Shown: piece after piece, positions 54,082 to 63,152 of the stretch
Layout of the letters: each line of letters opens with the position of its first letter
Position numbering within the stretch: position 1 is the stretch's first letter
Assembly: GCA_036625225.1 (NCBI GenBank)
Contig: JAZKUF010000002.1
Location: 310,001-374,000, forward strand
Source of the DNA: Accumulibacter jenkinsii
Lineage (GTDB): Bacteria; Pseudomonadota; Gammaproteobacteria; Burkholderiales; Rhodocyclaceae
DNA: 64,000 nt
Direction: 5' to 3'
Notes under the pieces: model-generated
The model's database searches: none
Seen by the model: the letters and a program-made list of their open reading frames with translations, nothing else
Told to the model about the DNA's origin: nothing
Program-made: the position numbers and the translations under genes

Positions 54082-55512
54082 TCACGACGACGCTTGCAGC
54101 GCGCGCCGCGCCAGCCGCCGGTTGAGCGCCGGGCGGGACAGCCCGAGCAGCGTCGCGGCAACCCCCTGGTTGCCCTTGGCCCGATTGAGGGCTTCCCTGA
54201 CCATTGCAGCCTCGACCTCTTCAAGCGTGGGAAAACGCCCCGGGATGAGGATCGGCAGGTCGTCGGACGCTTCCGCCACGGGGTGTTCGGCGCCCGTCTT
54301 CTGCTGTTTCTGGATGGCCTGGCGAAAGCTGTCCATGCCCAGCACCGCTCCCCCGCGATGCAGCGCCATGGCGTTGAAGACCATCGCCCGCAGCTCGCGG
54401 ACGTTACCGGGGAAATGGTAGTTCGAGAGCAGGGTGACGAGTTCGTTCGACGGCTGGGGGGCGGGTTTGCTGATCGCCGCCGCTGCCTCGTCGAGGAAGT
54501 GCTGCAACAGCAGCGGGATGTCCTCCTTGTGCTGACGCAGCGGCGGCACTTCGACCTGATGCACCGAAAGGCGAAAGAAGAGATCCGAACGGAAATGGTT
54601 CTGGCGCATCATCACGGCCAGATTGCAGTTGGTCGCGCAAACCACGCGCGCGTCACTCGGACGCGCGACGTCGGAGCCGAGCGGGAAGTACATGTGCTCC
54701 TGCAGCAGGCGGAGCAGTTTGACCTGTGAGGCCATCGACAGGTCGCCGATCTCGTCCAGGAAGAGCGTGCCGCCGGCGGCCTGTGCGATGAGACCGGCGC
54801 GCGACTGGTCCGCACCGGTGAAGGCACCCTTCTTGTGACCAAACAGGGTATCGGAAAAGAGTGTGTCATCGAGGCCGGCGACATTGACCTGAACGAACTG
54901 TCCGCTCAGGCCACTGAGCTTGTGCAGGGCATGGGCAAACATTTCCTTGCCGGCGCCCGTCTCACCGGAGATCAGTACCGGTTCGGCGGAAACGGCCACC
55001 GCTTCGAGATACTGGAAAAGCGCCCTCATTTTGCGGCTATGGGTGACGATGCCGGCAAAAGCCTCGTTGTTCTGCAGGCAATCCGAAAGCAGGTAACGCT
55101 TGAGCACCCCCATCTGCCGTCGCAGCGAGTGCACCTCGAGCGCATGGCGGACACTGGCGACCAGTCGGCTTTCTTCGACCGGTTTGACGAGGTAGTCGAA
55201 AGCGCCTTCCTTCATGCTGCGCACGGCAGTCTCGACATCGAGCGCGGCGGTCATGACGATCACCGGCACTTCCGGGTAGAGGTGGACGATGTCCGGCAGC
55301 AGCTTGTTGCCCGAGATATGGGGCATGAACAGATCCAGCAGCACCGCGCTGGCTGGCTGCCGTTCGAGGGCCGGCAGCAGCTCGCGGCTGTCGCCGACCA
55401 TTTCAATCCGCGCCACCCCGGCACTGTGCAGCAGCGCTGCCGTAGCGTGCAAAACCGATTCCTCGTCATCGACGAGAAAAACCGGCAGACTGGCAAACGA
55501 CTTTTCCTTCAT
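54082..55512 (-). CDS. Sigma54-dependent response regulator (NtrC family)
   Basis: 476 residues. The receiver has VDDEES (14-19), phosphorylation site D60 in LLDLFMPH and K110 in YLVKPVEE. The AAA+ domain has Walker A GETGAGKE (183-190), the sigma54-contact loop GAFTGA (229-234), Walker B LFLDEIG and PGNVRELR. A Fis-type HTH (LNRAKGNQGVAATLLGLSRPALNRRL read in part) closes it. It pairs with the kinase at 55513-58055: the kinase stop and this ATG are adjacent (TGAATG). Being just upstream of the pit cluster, it may control phosphate functions, but this is only positional. Confidence 0.95.
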   Translation of the reverse strand: MKEKSFASLPVFLVDDEESVLHATAALLHSAGVARIEMVGDSRELLPALERQPASAVLLDLFMPHISGNKLLPDIVHLYPEVPVIVMTAALDVETAVRSMKEGAFDYLVKPVEESRLVASVRHALEVHSLRRQMGVLKRYLLSDCLQNNEAFAGIVTHSRKMRALFQYLEAVAVSAEPVLISGETGAGKEMFAHALHKLSGLSGQFVQVNVAGLDDTLFSDTLFGHKKGAFTGADQSRAGLIAQAAGGTLFLDEIGDLSMASQVKLLRLLQEHMYFPLGSDVARPSDARVVCATNCNLAVMMRQNHFRSDLFFRLSVHQVEVPPLRQHKEDIPLLLQHFLDEAAAAISKPAPQPSNELVTLLSNYHFPGNVRELRAMVFNAMALHRGGAVLGMDSFRQAIQKQQKTGAEHPVAEASDDLPILIPGRFPTLEEVEAAMVREALNRAKGNQGVAATLLGLSRPALNRRLARRALQASS

Positions 55513-58055
55513 TCACTCCTCCGTACTGATCGGCAGATCGATACTGACCGTGGTTCCGAGATCACCGTTGGACTCAAAGCGCAGTAGCCCGCCATGTTTT
55601 TCGACGATCGACGACGAGATCGACAGACCCAGACCGGTGCCCCCCGTGTCGGCCTTGGTGGTAAAGAAGGGTTCGCCGATCTGCGCCAGGACATCTTCGG
55701 CAATCCCTTTTCCCTGATCCGCAACGCCGACGATGATCCTGTGTCCGACCCTGTCGAGTCCTGCCGAGACCGTGACCGACCGGCCACGATCGGGTAGCGA
55801 TTCGAGGGCATTGACGATGACGTTGATGAACACCTGTTCCAGTTGCTGCACATTGCCCCTGACGGTCGGCAGGGTCTGCGGCAGGAACAGGTGGAAGTGA
55901 TCGGTGTGCTTGCGGATACGGGCTTCGAGCAGCGTCACCACGGCCTGCAGAATCTTTCCGATATCGGCCGCTTCGTCCATGTGTCCCCGATCCTGTTTGC
56001 CAAGGTGCTTCAGGTTATCGACGATCTTCCGGATCCGTTTGGCATTCTCGCCAATATCCCGCATCCCCCGCGAAACGATCTCCTCTGCCTGTGCAAAGGA
56101 GATGCCGGCAAGCAGAAAAGCCCCCTGCTCCTGCTCGTACTCCTTGAGGATCGGCAGCGCATCCTGCCAGATGCGTGCCAGCAGCGAAGCATTCGCCAGG
56201 ATGGCGTGATTGGGATTGTTGATTTCGTGCGCGATGCCGGCCGACAGGACACCCAGCGAAGCGAGACGCGCGCTGCGGATCGCCTGCCATTGCAGCTTGC
56301 GGTTCTCGGTGATGTCGGTGATCACCACCATCGCTGCCATTACCGCGCTTGCCGAGCTGATCGGCACCATGCGGACTTCCCACCAGGTGGCGTCACTCGA
56401 TCGATACTGGCAATGCTCGATTCGTCCACTGCTGAACACAAGCCCCAGCCGCTCCAGGTATCCCGGACGAACGTCTGCCGGCAGAATCAGTTCCGATCGC
56501 TTCTCACCCGCACCGCCGACCGGATACGGCAAAGGCCGGTTGGTGAACAGGATGTTGGCTTCGCAGTCGACGGTGAAGATGAGATCCGGGGAATGGTTGA
56601 ACAGGGTGCGCAACTTCGCTTCCGAATCTCGCAGCACATCCTCGGCCAGCTTGTGCTCGGTGACGTCCTCGAAAAAACCGACGATCCGACTCAACCTGGC
56701 AGCGGTTTCGCGCACCGGGAAGCCGCAGACACGCAGCCAGCGCCGGCCACGCTCGCCCGTCGACACCGGCAGGACGACCGTGAAACGCTCGCCCTCCAGG
56801 CGCAGCCGGCTGATCGCTTCGCCCAGCGTGCGCCGATCGTCAGCGGCGAAAACATCCAGCATCAGTGCCGGCGCAGTAACGTCGAGCCTCACCTCGGGAC
56901 CGGCGATCTGCCGGAACGCAGGGCCGATGTACTCGAGCCGCGTCGCGTCGGCGTTGGTCGCCCAGAAAACCACATCGACCGTTTCTGCCAACTGTCGAAA
57001 GAGCTCTTCGCGCTCGTAAATGGTCTGCGTCAGCGCAATTCGATTATCCAGTTCCCGGCGACTGCGCACCAGATAGAAACTCAGCAGGGCGGTGAAACAG
57101 TATACCGCCGAGCAGGACTGACCAATGCGCCTTGGTGAACGCTTCGGCACTGCGAAAGGTCTGGGTGGCAACGCAAGTGATCGTCCAGTTCGCGGTCGCC
57201 GACGGGAATCCGGATCGGCGATCTCGCGGTTGCTCCTCGTCGACTTTCGGCAACAGGCCTGCGGGCGTCGGTGCCGCGCGCGGTGTCAGGCGACTGGCGT
57301 AGAAATGGAGAAAGCTGGGCGTCGCCGGCAGCCGAGTCGTCACGCACCAGGACCTCGACGCCGCGCGGCTCCAGCAGACTGATGGCGACATCAATCAGTT
57401 GTTCGATGTCGTAGATGGCGACCACGAAGCCCAGCGGCTCGGCCCGCCTGCCGGCAGGACGAGCGCGGCGCGGGTCGTGCGGCGCATAGACCGGTAGCGC
57501 CGCGTAGATCACCTGCGCCGCGCCACCGGTCTCGCCGGGGCGGACGAGTTCCAGGCGCCCGCTGACGGCAACCTTGCCGCTCGCTCGTGCACGCTCGAAA
57601 AGGGCAGCCAGTTCGCCGGCCGCATTCAGATCGACCCCCGGTGCGATGTTGAAGCCGGTGCGCGACGCCGAAAGCATGACCTGCACTCGCAGTTCACCGT
57701 GAGGCGCCACCTCCTTGCTGCTCGTTGCCCTGGCTGACGACGTCAGCACCGACGCCCAGAGCAGATTATCGATGTACGGGCGGCGTTTGAGGACCGAATC
57801 GGTGAAGGCAACAAAGGCCGCTTCGTCGACGCCGCGCGTGTCGTGGAACAAGCCTCGGATCTCGAGCAGTGCGTCCAGCCCCTGGTCTACGGTCGACCGC
57901 ACGGCCTGGATGCGGTCACCGGCAGCCCACTCGAATTCCTTGAAGTGGCTGGTCTCCAGTTCCTGCTGCACATTCCACGACGACAGACAGGTCAGCACAA
58001 TGCCGCCGATGGCCACGGCATAGGCGGCGGTATACTTTCGCAGATTCTCGAGCAT
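55513..58055 (-). pseudogene. CHASE/PAS sensor histidine kinase broken by two single-base insertions
   Basis: From 58055: TM1 (YAVAIGGIVLTCLSSW), then a periplasmic CHASE domain (FEWAAGDRIQAVRSTVDQGL). One extra base in the CCC of 57315-57322 shifts frame before SFLHFYASRLTPRA. A second extra T near 57095-57100 (CTGTTTCACC for CTGTTCACC) shifts again, inside TM2 (ILFTALLSFYLV). The rest is intact from there: two PAS domains, HisKA (HEINNPNHAILANASLL) and HATPase (NVIVNALESL, VGVADQGKGI, GGTGLGLSISSS). Without the two bases the gene is exactly 847 codons. The kinase partners the NtrC-type regulator. Errors in assembly are as likely as true mutations. Confidence 0.88.
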
Positions 58056-58361
58056 GGGCGCTGATCAGAAGGTTGCGGTAGGGCTTCGCCGGCGCAACTT
58101 TTCCGATCGCCACTAGCCAATCGCCGGCAGCTTAGCAGAAACTGCCGGCGCTGGACGGGTATCGCACTGCTGCGCTGCAGGCCACTCCGGCGACCGTGGC
58201 GCTGCAGCACGGGATGGCGGCTCGACAGTAAGAAAGGCTGCAGTCTAACGCCCTCAGCCAGGCGCTGCCGGCAATGCAGGGAATTACCGTTGTCCCGTCA
58301 GCGCTTCGCCAATCCGGGCCTGGGGTAGAATCCTCGCCTTCCTTTCTCGTGACCCGTTTCG
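58056..58361. other. Divergent intergenic region with a hairpin
   Basis: Holds no gene. CGCCGGCAG (58122-58130) and CTGCCGGCG (58142-58150) form a perfect 9-bp hairpin upstream of the kinase gene. A TAGAAT -10-like box for the transporter lies at its right end. Confidence 0.5.
58323..58337 (+). promoter_or_regulatory. Candidate -10 region of the DMT transporter gene
   Basis: GGGTAGAATCCTCGC contains TAGAAT (58326-58331). The identical 15-mer occurs at 61252-61266 before the antiporter gene, supporting a shared promoter core. No clear -35. Confidence 0.45.
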
Positions 58362-59246
58362 ATGCAAGCCCTCTGGATGGTCCTCGCCAGCCTGCTCTTC
58401 GCCTGCATGGGAGTCTGCGTCAAGCTCGCCGCGGCCACCCATTCGGCGGTCGAGATCGTCTTCTACCGCAGCCTGATTTCGCTGATCCTGATGTTCGCCC
58501 TCATCCGTCTGCGCGGCGTATCGCTGAAAACCGTGCACTGGCGCTGGCAGGTGAGCCGCGGCGTGGTCGGTTTCTCGGCGCTGGTCGCCTATTTCTGGGC
58601 GATCACCCTGTTGCCGCTGGCCACTGCGGTGACGCTCAACTATACCTCGGCGATCTTCCTCGCCGCTTACCTCGCCCTCTCCGGCCATCGCCTGACGGCG
58701 GGGATGATCGCCTCGTTGGCCCTCGGCCTGGCCGGGGTCGGCCTACTGCTCAAGCCGACCCTGCACGCCGACCAGTTGTTCGGTGGCCTGATCGGGCTGG
58801 GGTCCGGCGTCCTGGCCGGAATGGCCTATTTCAGTGTGCGAGAACTGGGCTCACGCGGCGAACCGGAGAGCCGCACCGTTTTCTACTTCTCGCTGGTGTC
58901 TTCGCTGTGCGCGAGTTTCTGGCTGTCGCTCTCGGACTTGCATCCCGTCGACTGGCAAAGCGGTGCGCTCCTGCTCGGCGTCGCGCTCTTCGCCACCGGC
59001 GCTCAACTGGCAATGACTCGCGCCTATGCCGGCAGCCGGACCCTGCTCGCGGCGGCGCTCGCCTACAGCACGGTGATCTTTGCCAGCCTTTTCGGTATGC
59101 TGGTCTGGCATGAGACGCTGGACCGCTGGTCGTGGCTGGCGGTTGCCCTGATCGTCCTCTCAGGACTGTCGGCTAGCCGCTTCTCCCGGCCGCCGGCCCA
59201 TCGCCGCCCGCCGCCCGAGAGCGATTCGCTGCCCTCCGGCGGCTAG
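58362..59246 (+). CDS. DMT-superfamily (EamA) transporter
   Basis: 294 residues with ten TM segments in two EamA repeats: MVLASLLFACMGVCVKLAA, LPLATAVTLNYTSAIFLAAY in the first, and GVLAGMAYFSVRELG, AGSRTLLAAALAYSTVIFASLFG in the second. Typical inner-membrane metabolite exporter or permease of the RhaT/YdcZ class; substrate unknown. The C-terminal ~25 residues are Arg/Pro/Ser-rich and cytoplasmic. The stop overlaps the convergent DUF2917 gene by 4 bases. Confidence 0.92.
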   Translation: MQALWMVLASLLFACMGVCVKLAAATHSAVEIVFYRSLISLILMFALIRLRGVSLKTVHWRWQVSRGVVGFSALVAYFWAITLLPLATAVTLNYTSAIFLAAYLALSGHRLTAGMIASLALGLAGVGLLLKPTLHADQLFGGLIGLGSGVLAGMAYFSVRELGSRGEPESRTVFYFSLVSSLCASFWLSLSDLHPVDWQSGALLLGVALFATGAQLAMTRAYAGSRTLLAAALAYSTVIFASLFGMLVWHETLDRWSWLAVALIVLSGLSASRFSRPPAHRRPPPESDSLPSGG

Positions 59247-59572
59247 CAGGCGCGCAAGGTCGGCAGCGGGCGCCGTTCGCCCGCCGACCACTGGCGCAGC
59301 CCGCCGAGCAGCCGCGCGAACCGCAGCCGCATCGGCGGCGCGACGCGCTCGAAGCGGACCTGACCCCGACCGATGGCTTCGAGCAGGGCGAGACCACTGC
59401 CGCGAACGACATGGCTTTCGCCGGCCCTGAGAACGATGTCGCCGGCTTCGCCTTCGACCGTCAGCCAGAGCACGCCGGCCGTGCAGACGATGCGCACACC
59501 GCGCGCCGAGAGCAGGCGGATCGGCATATTGGGCGTCAGGCAGAGTTCGCTGTGCTGCGGATCGAGGTTCAT
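59243..59572 (-). CDS. DUF2917 domain protein
   Basis: 109 residues. The core (IRLLSARGVRIVCTAGVLWLT, EGEAGDIVLRAGESHVVRG, then GLALLEAIGRGQVRFERV) matches DUF2917, a small cupin-like beta protein common in betaproteobacteria. It is divergent from the MocR-type regulator, with about 150 bases between, and in many genomes DUF2917 genes neighbour GntR/MocR regulators and transporters. No signal peptide. Function unknown. Confidence 0.85.
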   Translation of the reverse strand: MNLDPQHSELCLTPNMPIRLLSARGVRIVCTAGVLWLTVEGEAGDIVLRAGESHVVRGSGLALLEAIGRGQVRFERVAPPMRLRFARLLGGLRQWSAGERRPLPTLRAC

Positions 59573-59643
59573 GACTGGTCTCCTTCGGTTGATGAAAAGC
59601 AGTTTAGGACTTCCAGCACCTATGGTACAGTTACAAAGTGCTT

Positions 59644-59683
59644 AAATTGTAATCAATACAATTTGTCTTTCGCCGAATTGTAC
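59644..59683. promoter_or_regulatory. Candidate operator for the MocR-type regulator
   Basis: AAATTGTA (59644-59651) and TACAATTT (59657-59664) form a perfect 8-bp inverted repeat with a 5-base spacer. A third AATTGTAC lies at 59676-59683. The cluster sits in the divergent promoter region between DUF2917 and the regulator. MocR/PdxR proteins bind such repeated half-sites. Confidence 0.6.
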
Positions 59684-59721
59684 TGGTTAATACTCAACAG
59701 AACTGTGTCGGTAGAGGATCC

Positions 59722-61137
59722 ATGGAAAACGAACTCCTGCGTTACGAACGTCTGGCGGCGGATCTCGGGGGCATCATCGTTGCCGGCAGTCTGCGTCCTG
59801 GCGAGCGCCTGCCGTCGGTACGGCGACTGGCGCGCGAGCGGCACCTGTCGGTGTCTACCGTCGTGCAGGCGCTGCACCAGCTGGAGGACCGGGGGCTGGT
59901 CGAAGCCCGACCGCAATCGGGATATTTCGTTCGCCATGCGGCAGCCCGCCGCGAGCCACCGATCGCCCGCACCACCCCGGAAGCGCCTGTACCGGTCGAT
60001 GTCTGCCAGCGCCTGATGCGCGTCCTGCAGACCGGCGTCCAGCGCGGGGTCGTGCCCCTGGCGGCCGCCCTGCCCTCGTCCAGCCTGATGCCGCTCGCAG
60101 CCCTGCGGCGGCTCTATGGGAGCGTCGCGCGGCGCCATCTCGACCTGCTCGAAGGCGGCAGCCACATCAACACCGACCAGCCGGCATTGATCCGCCAGCT
60201 CGTCCTGTGTTCGGTCGGCTGGGCCGGACCGCTGGCGACGAGCGAGTTCGTCATCACCAACTCGTGCACCGAGGCCCTGGCGCTCTGCCTGCGGGCGGTG
60301 ACCCACCCCGGCGACACGGTCGCGGTCGAATCGCCCGGCTATTACCTGATGCTGCAGCTGCTCGAGTCGCTCGGCCTGCGGGCACTCGAAATCCCCACCG
60401 ATCCCCACACCGGCCTGTCCATCGAAGCGCTCGATCTGGCAACCCGCGAGAGTCGGGTCGCCGCCTGCCTGCTGGTCGCCAACGCCAGCAACCCGCTTGG
60501 CAGCATCATGCCCGACGAACACAAGCGCCGGCTCGCAAAGCTCACCGCCGAACGTGGCGTGGCCGTGATCGAAGACGACATCTACGGCGATCTCTACTTC
60601 GGCAGCGCGCGGCCGTGGCCGATCAAGGCCTTTGACGAGGCCGGCAACGTCATGCTCTGTTCTTCCTTCTCGAAGAGCCTGTCGCCGTCCCTGCGCATCG
60701 GCTTCGTCGCCGCCGGCCGCTACCGACCGCAGATCGCCCTGCAGAAGACGATCACCAGCGGCGGCACCAATCCGGTCACCCAGATGGTCCTCGCAGAGTA
60801 CCTTGAATCCGGCGCCTGCGATCGCCACCTGCGCGGCCTGCGGCGCAGTTATGCGCGACAGGTCGATGCCATGCACTCGGCGGTGGGCAGGCACTTCCCC
60901 AGCGCGACGCGCATCACCGAGCCGCAGGGCGGTTTCGTCCTCTGGGTCGAACTGCCCGACGACCTCGACACCACTGCCATCCATGAGCGCGCCATCGCCG
61001 CCGGCGTCAGCTATGTCCCCGGCGAACTGTTTTCGGCCAGCGGGATGTATCGAAACTGTCTGCGACTCAACTGCGGCAACCCGCACACGCCCGAGATCGA
61101 CGACGCCGTCCGCCGCCTCGGCAAGCTGATGCGCTGA
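59722..61137 (+). CDS. MocR/PdxR-type GntR regulator with aminotransferase domain
   Basis: 471 residues. An N-terminal GntR winged helix (YERLAADLGGIIVAGSLRPG, ERLPSVRRLARERHLSVSTV) is fused to a fold-type I aminotransferase domain. The PLP Lys is K318 in CSSFSKSLSPSLRIGF, and NPLGSIMPDE and EDDIYGDLYF are cofactor contacts. These proteins sense PLP or amino compounds and usually regulate a divergent target, here DUF2917 or the DMT transporter. GGATCC lies close to the ATG. The 3' end is partly duplicated at 63051-63112. Confidence 0.94.
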   Translation: MENELLRYERLAADLGGIIVAGSLRPGERLPSVRRLARERHLSVSTVVQALHQLEDRGLVEARPQSGYFVRHAAARREPPIARTTPEAPVPVDVCQRLMRVLQTGVQRGVVPLAAALPSSSLMPLAALRRLYGSVARRHLDLLEGGSHINTDQPALIRQLVLCSVGWAGPLATSEFVITNSCTEALALCLRAVTHPGDTVAVESPGYYLMLQLLESLGLRALEIPTDPHTGLSIEALDLATRESRVAACLLVANASNPLGSIMPDEHKRRLAKLTAERGVAVIEDDIYGDLYFGSARPWPIKAFDEAGNVMLCSSFSKSLSPSLRIGFVAAGRYRPQIALQKTITSGGTNPVTQMVLAEYLESGACDRHLRGLRRSYARQVDAMHSAVGRHFPSATRITEPQGGFVLWVELPDDLDTTAIHERAIAAGVSYVPGELFSASGMYRNCLRLNCGNPHTPEIDDAVRRLGKLMR

Positions 61138-61177
61138 TCAGGCGTCGATCGGCGCGGTTCTGAACGCCGCGCTCGCT
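61118..61177. repeat. Regulator/GST junction repeat, copy 1
   Basis: 60 bases, 54 of them identical to 63093-63152, in direct orientation. It covers the end of the MocR-type gene and, past its stop, an antisense stretch encoding ASAAFRTAPIDA-stop. That matches the C-terminus of the GST at 63113 (ASAPFKAVPIDA). Confidence 0.85.
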
Positions 61178-61251
61178 GGCCGGCGCGCCGATCGAGGATG
61201 AGCGGGCACCCGGATCGGGTTCGCGCAGTCGATCCCGCATCGGGTAGAACC

Positions 61252-61266
61252 GGGTAGAATCCTCGC
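61252..61266 (+). promoter_or_regulatory. Candidate -10 region of the antiporter gene
   Basis: GGGTAGAATCCTCGC, identical to 58323-58337, directly abuts the ATG at 61267. TAGAAT to ATG is only about 6 bases, so the transcript may be leaderless. A partial copy (CGGGTAGAAC) lies just upstream. Confidence 0.45.
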
Positions 61267-62877
61267 ATGGAGATCACCGAACTCACCCTGTTGCTGCTGC
61301 TGGCGATCGCCATCGGCGGTGCACTCGTCCGCTGGACGCCGCTGCCGCTGCCGATCCTGCTCGTCGTGATCGGACTCGTGGCCTCGTTCCTGCCCGGTCT
61401 CGACGCGGTCGAGATCGATCCCGAGCTGTTCCTGCTGCTGTTCATCCCGCCGATCCTCTTCGCCGACGCCTGGGTACTGCCACGCCGCGACTTTGTTCGC
61501 GTGCTCAAGCCCGTGTTGCTGCTCGCACTCGGCCTCGTCGTTCTGACCGTGGTGGTGGTCGGTTATGCGATGCACTGGCTGATCCCGAGCATGCCGCTGG
61601 CGGTCGCTTTCACGCTCGGCGCCATCGTCTCGCCAACCGACGCCGTCGCGACCGTGGCGACGACCGAAGTGCTGCCGCTGCCGGAACGAATCGTCCATAT
61701 TGTGAACGCCGAGAGCCTGCTCAACGACGCCTCGGGCCTGGTGGCTTTCAAGCTCGCGGTCGCCGCCGCTGCCACCGGTCTCTTCTCGTCGGCGCAGGTT
61801 GCCGGCAGCTTCGTCATCCTGGCCGGTGGCGGGGTCCTGGTCGGCATCGCCTTCGAATGGGTCGGACGTCAATTGCGGCAGCGCCTGATTCGCCTGCAGG
61901 CCAGCGACCCGGTGTTGCAGACCCTGCTGACCGTGCTGATACCCTATGGCGCCTATCTCGCCGCCGAGGCCCTGCAGGTCTCGGGAATCCTCGCCGTAGT
62001 GGCGGCCGGGCTATGGGCGAGCGGTCAGGAAGTGCAGGGTCTGACCGCGCACGCGCGGCGGCACGCCCGCGAGGTCTGGCGCATGCTTTCCTACGTGCTC
62101 AACGGGCTGGTCTTCGTCCTCCTCGGACTGCAATTGCGGCGCATGCTGACCAGTGTCGAGCATTTCGATCCCCTCGACCTGACCCTCTACGCGGTCATTC
62201 TCTGGCTGCTGCTGAGCGGGCTGCGCCTCGCCTGGGTGTGGACCTCGGCGCATGCCCGCTTCCGCCTGCACTGGGGCTGGGCCGGCAGTCGCTCGGGACC
62301 GGACCCGAAGCGCATGCTGCTCGTGAGCTGGGCCGCCGTCCGCGGTTCGATCACGCTCGCCACGGCACTTTCGATCCCGATGTTCGTCGCCGATGGCACG
62401 CCCTTTCCTGAACGCGACCTGGTCATCTTCCTCGCCGCAGCGACCATCATCCTGACCCTCGCCCTCAACGGTGTGCCACTCCCCTGGATCATCGGCAAGC
62501 TCGCCCTCGACAGCGACGAACAGGCCGCGCACGAGGAACAGGCCGCGCGCGCCGAAATCGCCCGGGCAGCAATCGGCGCGATCTCGCGGCAGACCGGGAA
62601 CCTGTCGGACCCCGAGGACCGGTTTTTCGGTGAACAGCTCACGCGACGTTACGAGGGCAAGCTGGAGCTGCTCGAGGGCGATACCCGCAACGCATCGCGA
62701 CGCGCGACTCATATCGCGCTGCGCAGGCAACTCCGCCTGGCGGCGATCCGCGCTGAACGAGAACGCCTGCACGAGTTGCACTCGGCTGACGCGATCAACG
62801 ACGAGATCCTGCGCGTGATCGAAAGCGAACTCGACGAGCGCGAGCTGATTTCCTCGATCAGCGTGGACCGCGGCTAG
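61267..62877 (+). CDS. CPA1-family Na+/H+ antiporter
   Basis: 536 residues, about 12 TM segments to residue ~415, then a hydrophilic coiled C-terminal domain of about 115 residues. Diagnostic motifs are GAIVSPTDAVATVATTEVL and the ion-binding ND pair in NAESLLNDASGLVAFKLA; VRGSITLATALSIPM is the late conserved helix. It exchanges Na+ or K+ for H+ at the inner membrane (NhaP/YjcE type). The segment is flanked by direct repeats of the regulator/GST junction, so it may have been inserted there. Confidence 0.93.
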   Translation: MEITELTLLLLLAIAIGGALVRWTPLPLPILLVVIGLVASFLPGLDAVEIDPELFLLLFIPPILFADAWVLPRRDFVRVLKPVLLLALGLVVLTVVVVGYAMHWLIPSMPLAVAFTLGAIVSPTDAVATVATTEVLPLPERIVHIVNAESLLNDASGLVAFKLAVAAAATGLFSSAQVAGSFVILAGGGVLVGIAFEWVGRQLRQRLIRLQASDPVLQTLLTVLIPYGAYLAAEALQVSGILAVVAAGLWASGQEVQGLTAHARRHAREVWRMLSYVLNGLVFVLLGLQLRRMLTSVEHFDPLDLTLYAVILWLLLSGLRLAWVWTSAHARFRLHWGWAGSRSGPDPKRMLLVSWAAVRGSITLATALSIPMFVADGTPFPERDLVIFLAAATIILTLALNGVPLPWIIGKLALDSDEQAAHEEQAARAEIARAAIGAISRQTGNLSDPEDRFFGEQLTRRYEGKLELLEGDTRNASRRATHIALRRQLRLAAIRAERERLHELHSADAINDEILRVIESELDERELISSISVDRG

Positions 62878-63112
62878 TCATTCCCGGTAAAACCGCGGCA
62901 GCGACTCCATCACCTCCTCCGGCAGCGTCTCCCGCAAACACCTTCCTCAAACGCCGAACTGGAGCCGCGAGGCGCGCCTACAGGCCGCCGCGATCGATCG
63001 GTTGCGCGTGCGTGCCGACATCGACCAGGCTTCCTGATCCAGCACGATGAACTTCCCCCGCGCGACGCGCATCACCGAGCCGCAGTGCGGTTTCGGCAAG
63101 CTGATGTGCTGC
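62878..63112. other. Gene-remnant region
   Basis: No intact gene. 63051-63112 is a deleted copy of the MocR-type gene's 3' end. On the minus strand 62878-62935 reads LRETLPEEVMESLPRFYRE-stop, which looks like the tail of a lost gene but is only about 20 codons. Confidence 0.55.
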
Positions 63113-63152
63113 TCAGGCGTCGATCGGCACGGCTTTGAACGGCGCGCTCGCT
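63051..63152. repeat. Regulator/GST junction repeat, copy 2 (with 180-bp internal deletion)
   Basis: 63051-63095 matches 60893-60937 at 43 of 45 bases. 63093-63152 matches 61118-61177 at 54 of 60. The two blocks are fused at a shared TTCGG, so 180 bp (60 codons) of the regulator copy are missing. Confidence 0.85.

Noticed and set aside
62878..62935. Short minus-strand tail LRETLPEEVMESLPRFYRE
   Set aside because: Looks like a real C-terminus, but only about 20 codons remain before an upstream stop. Too short to call.
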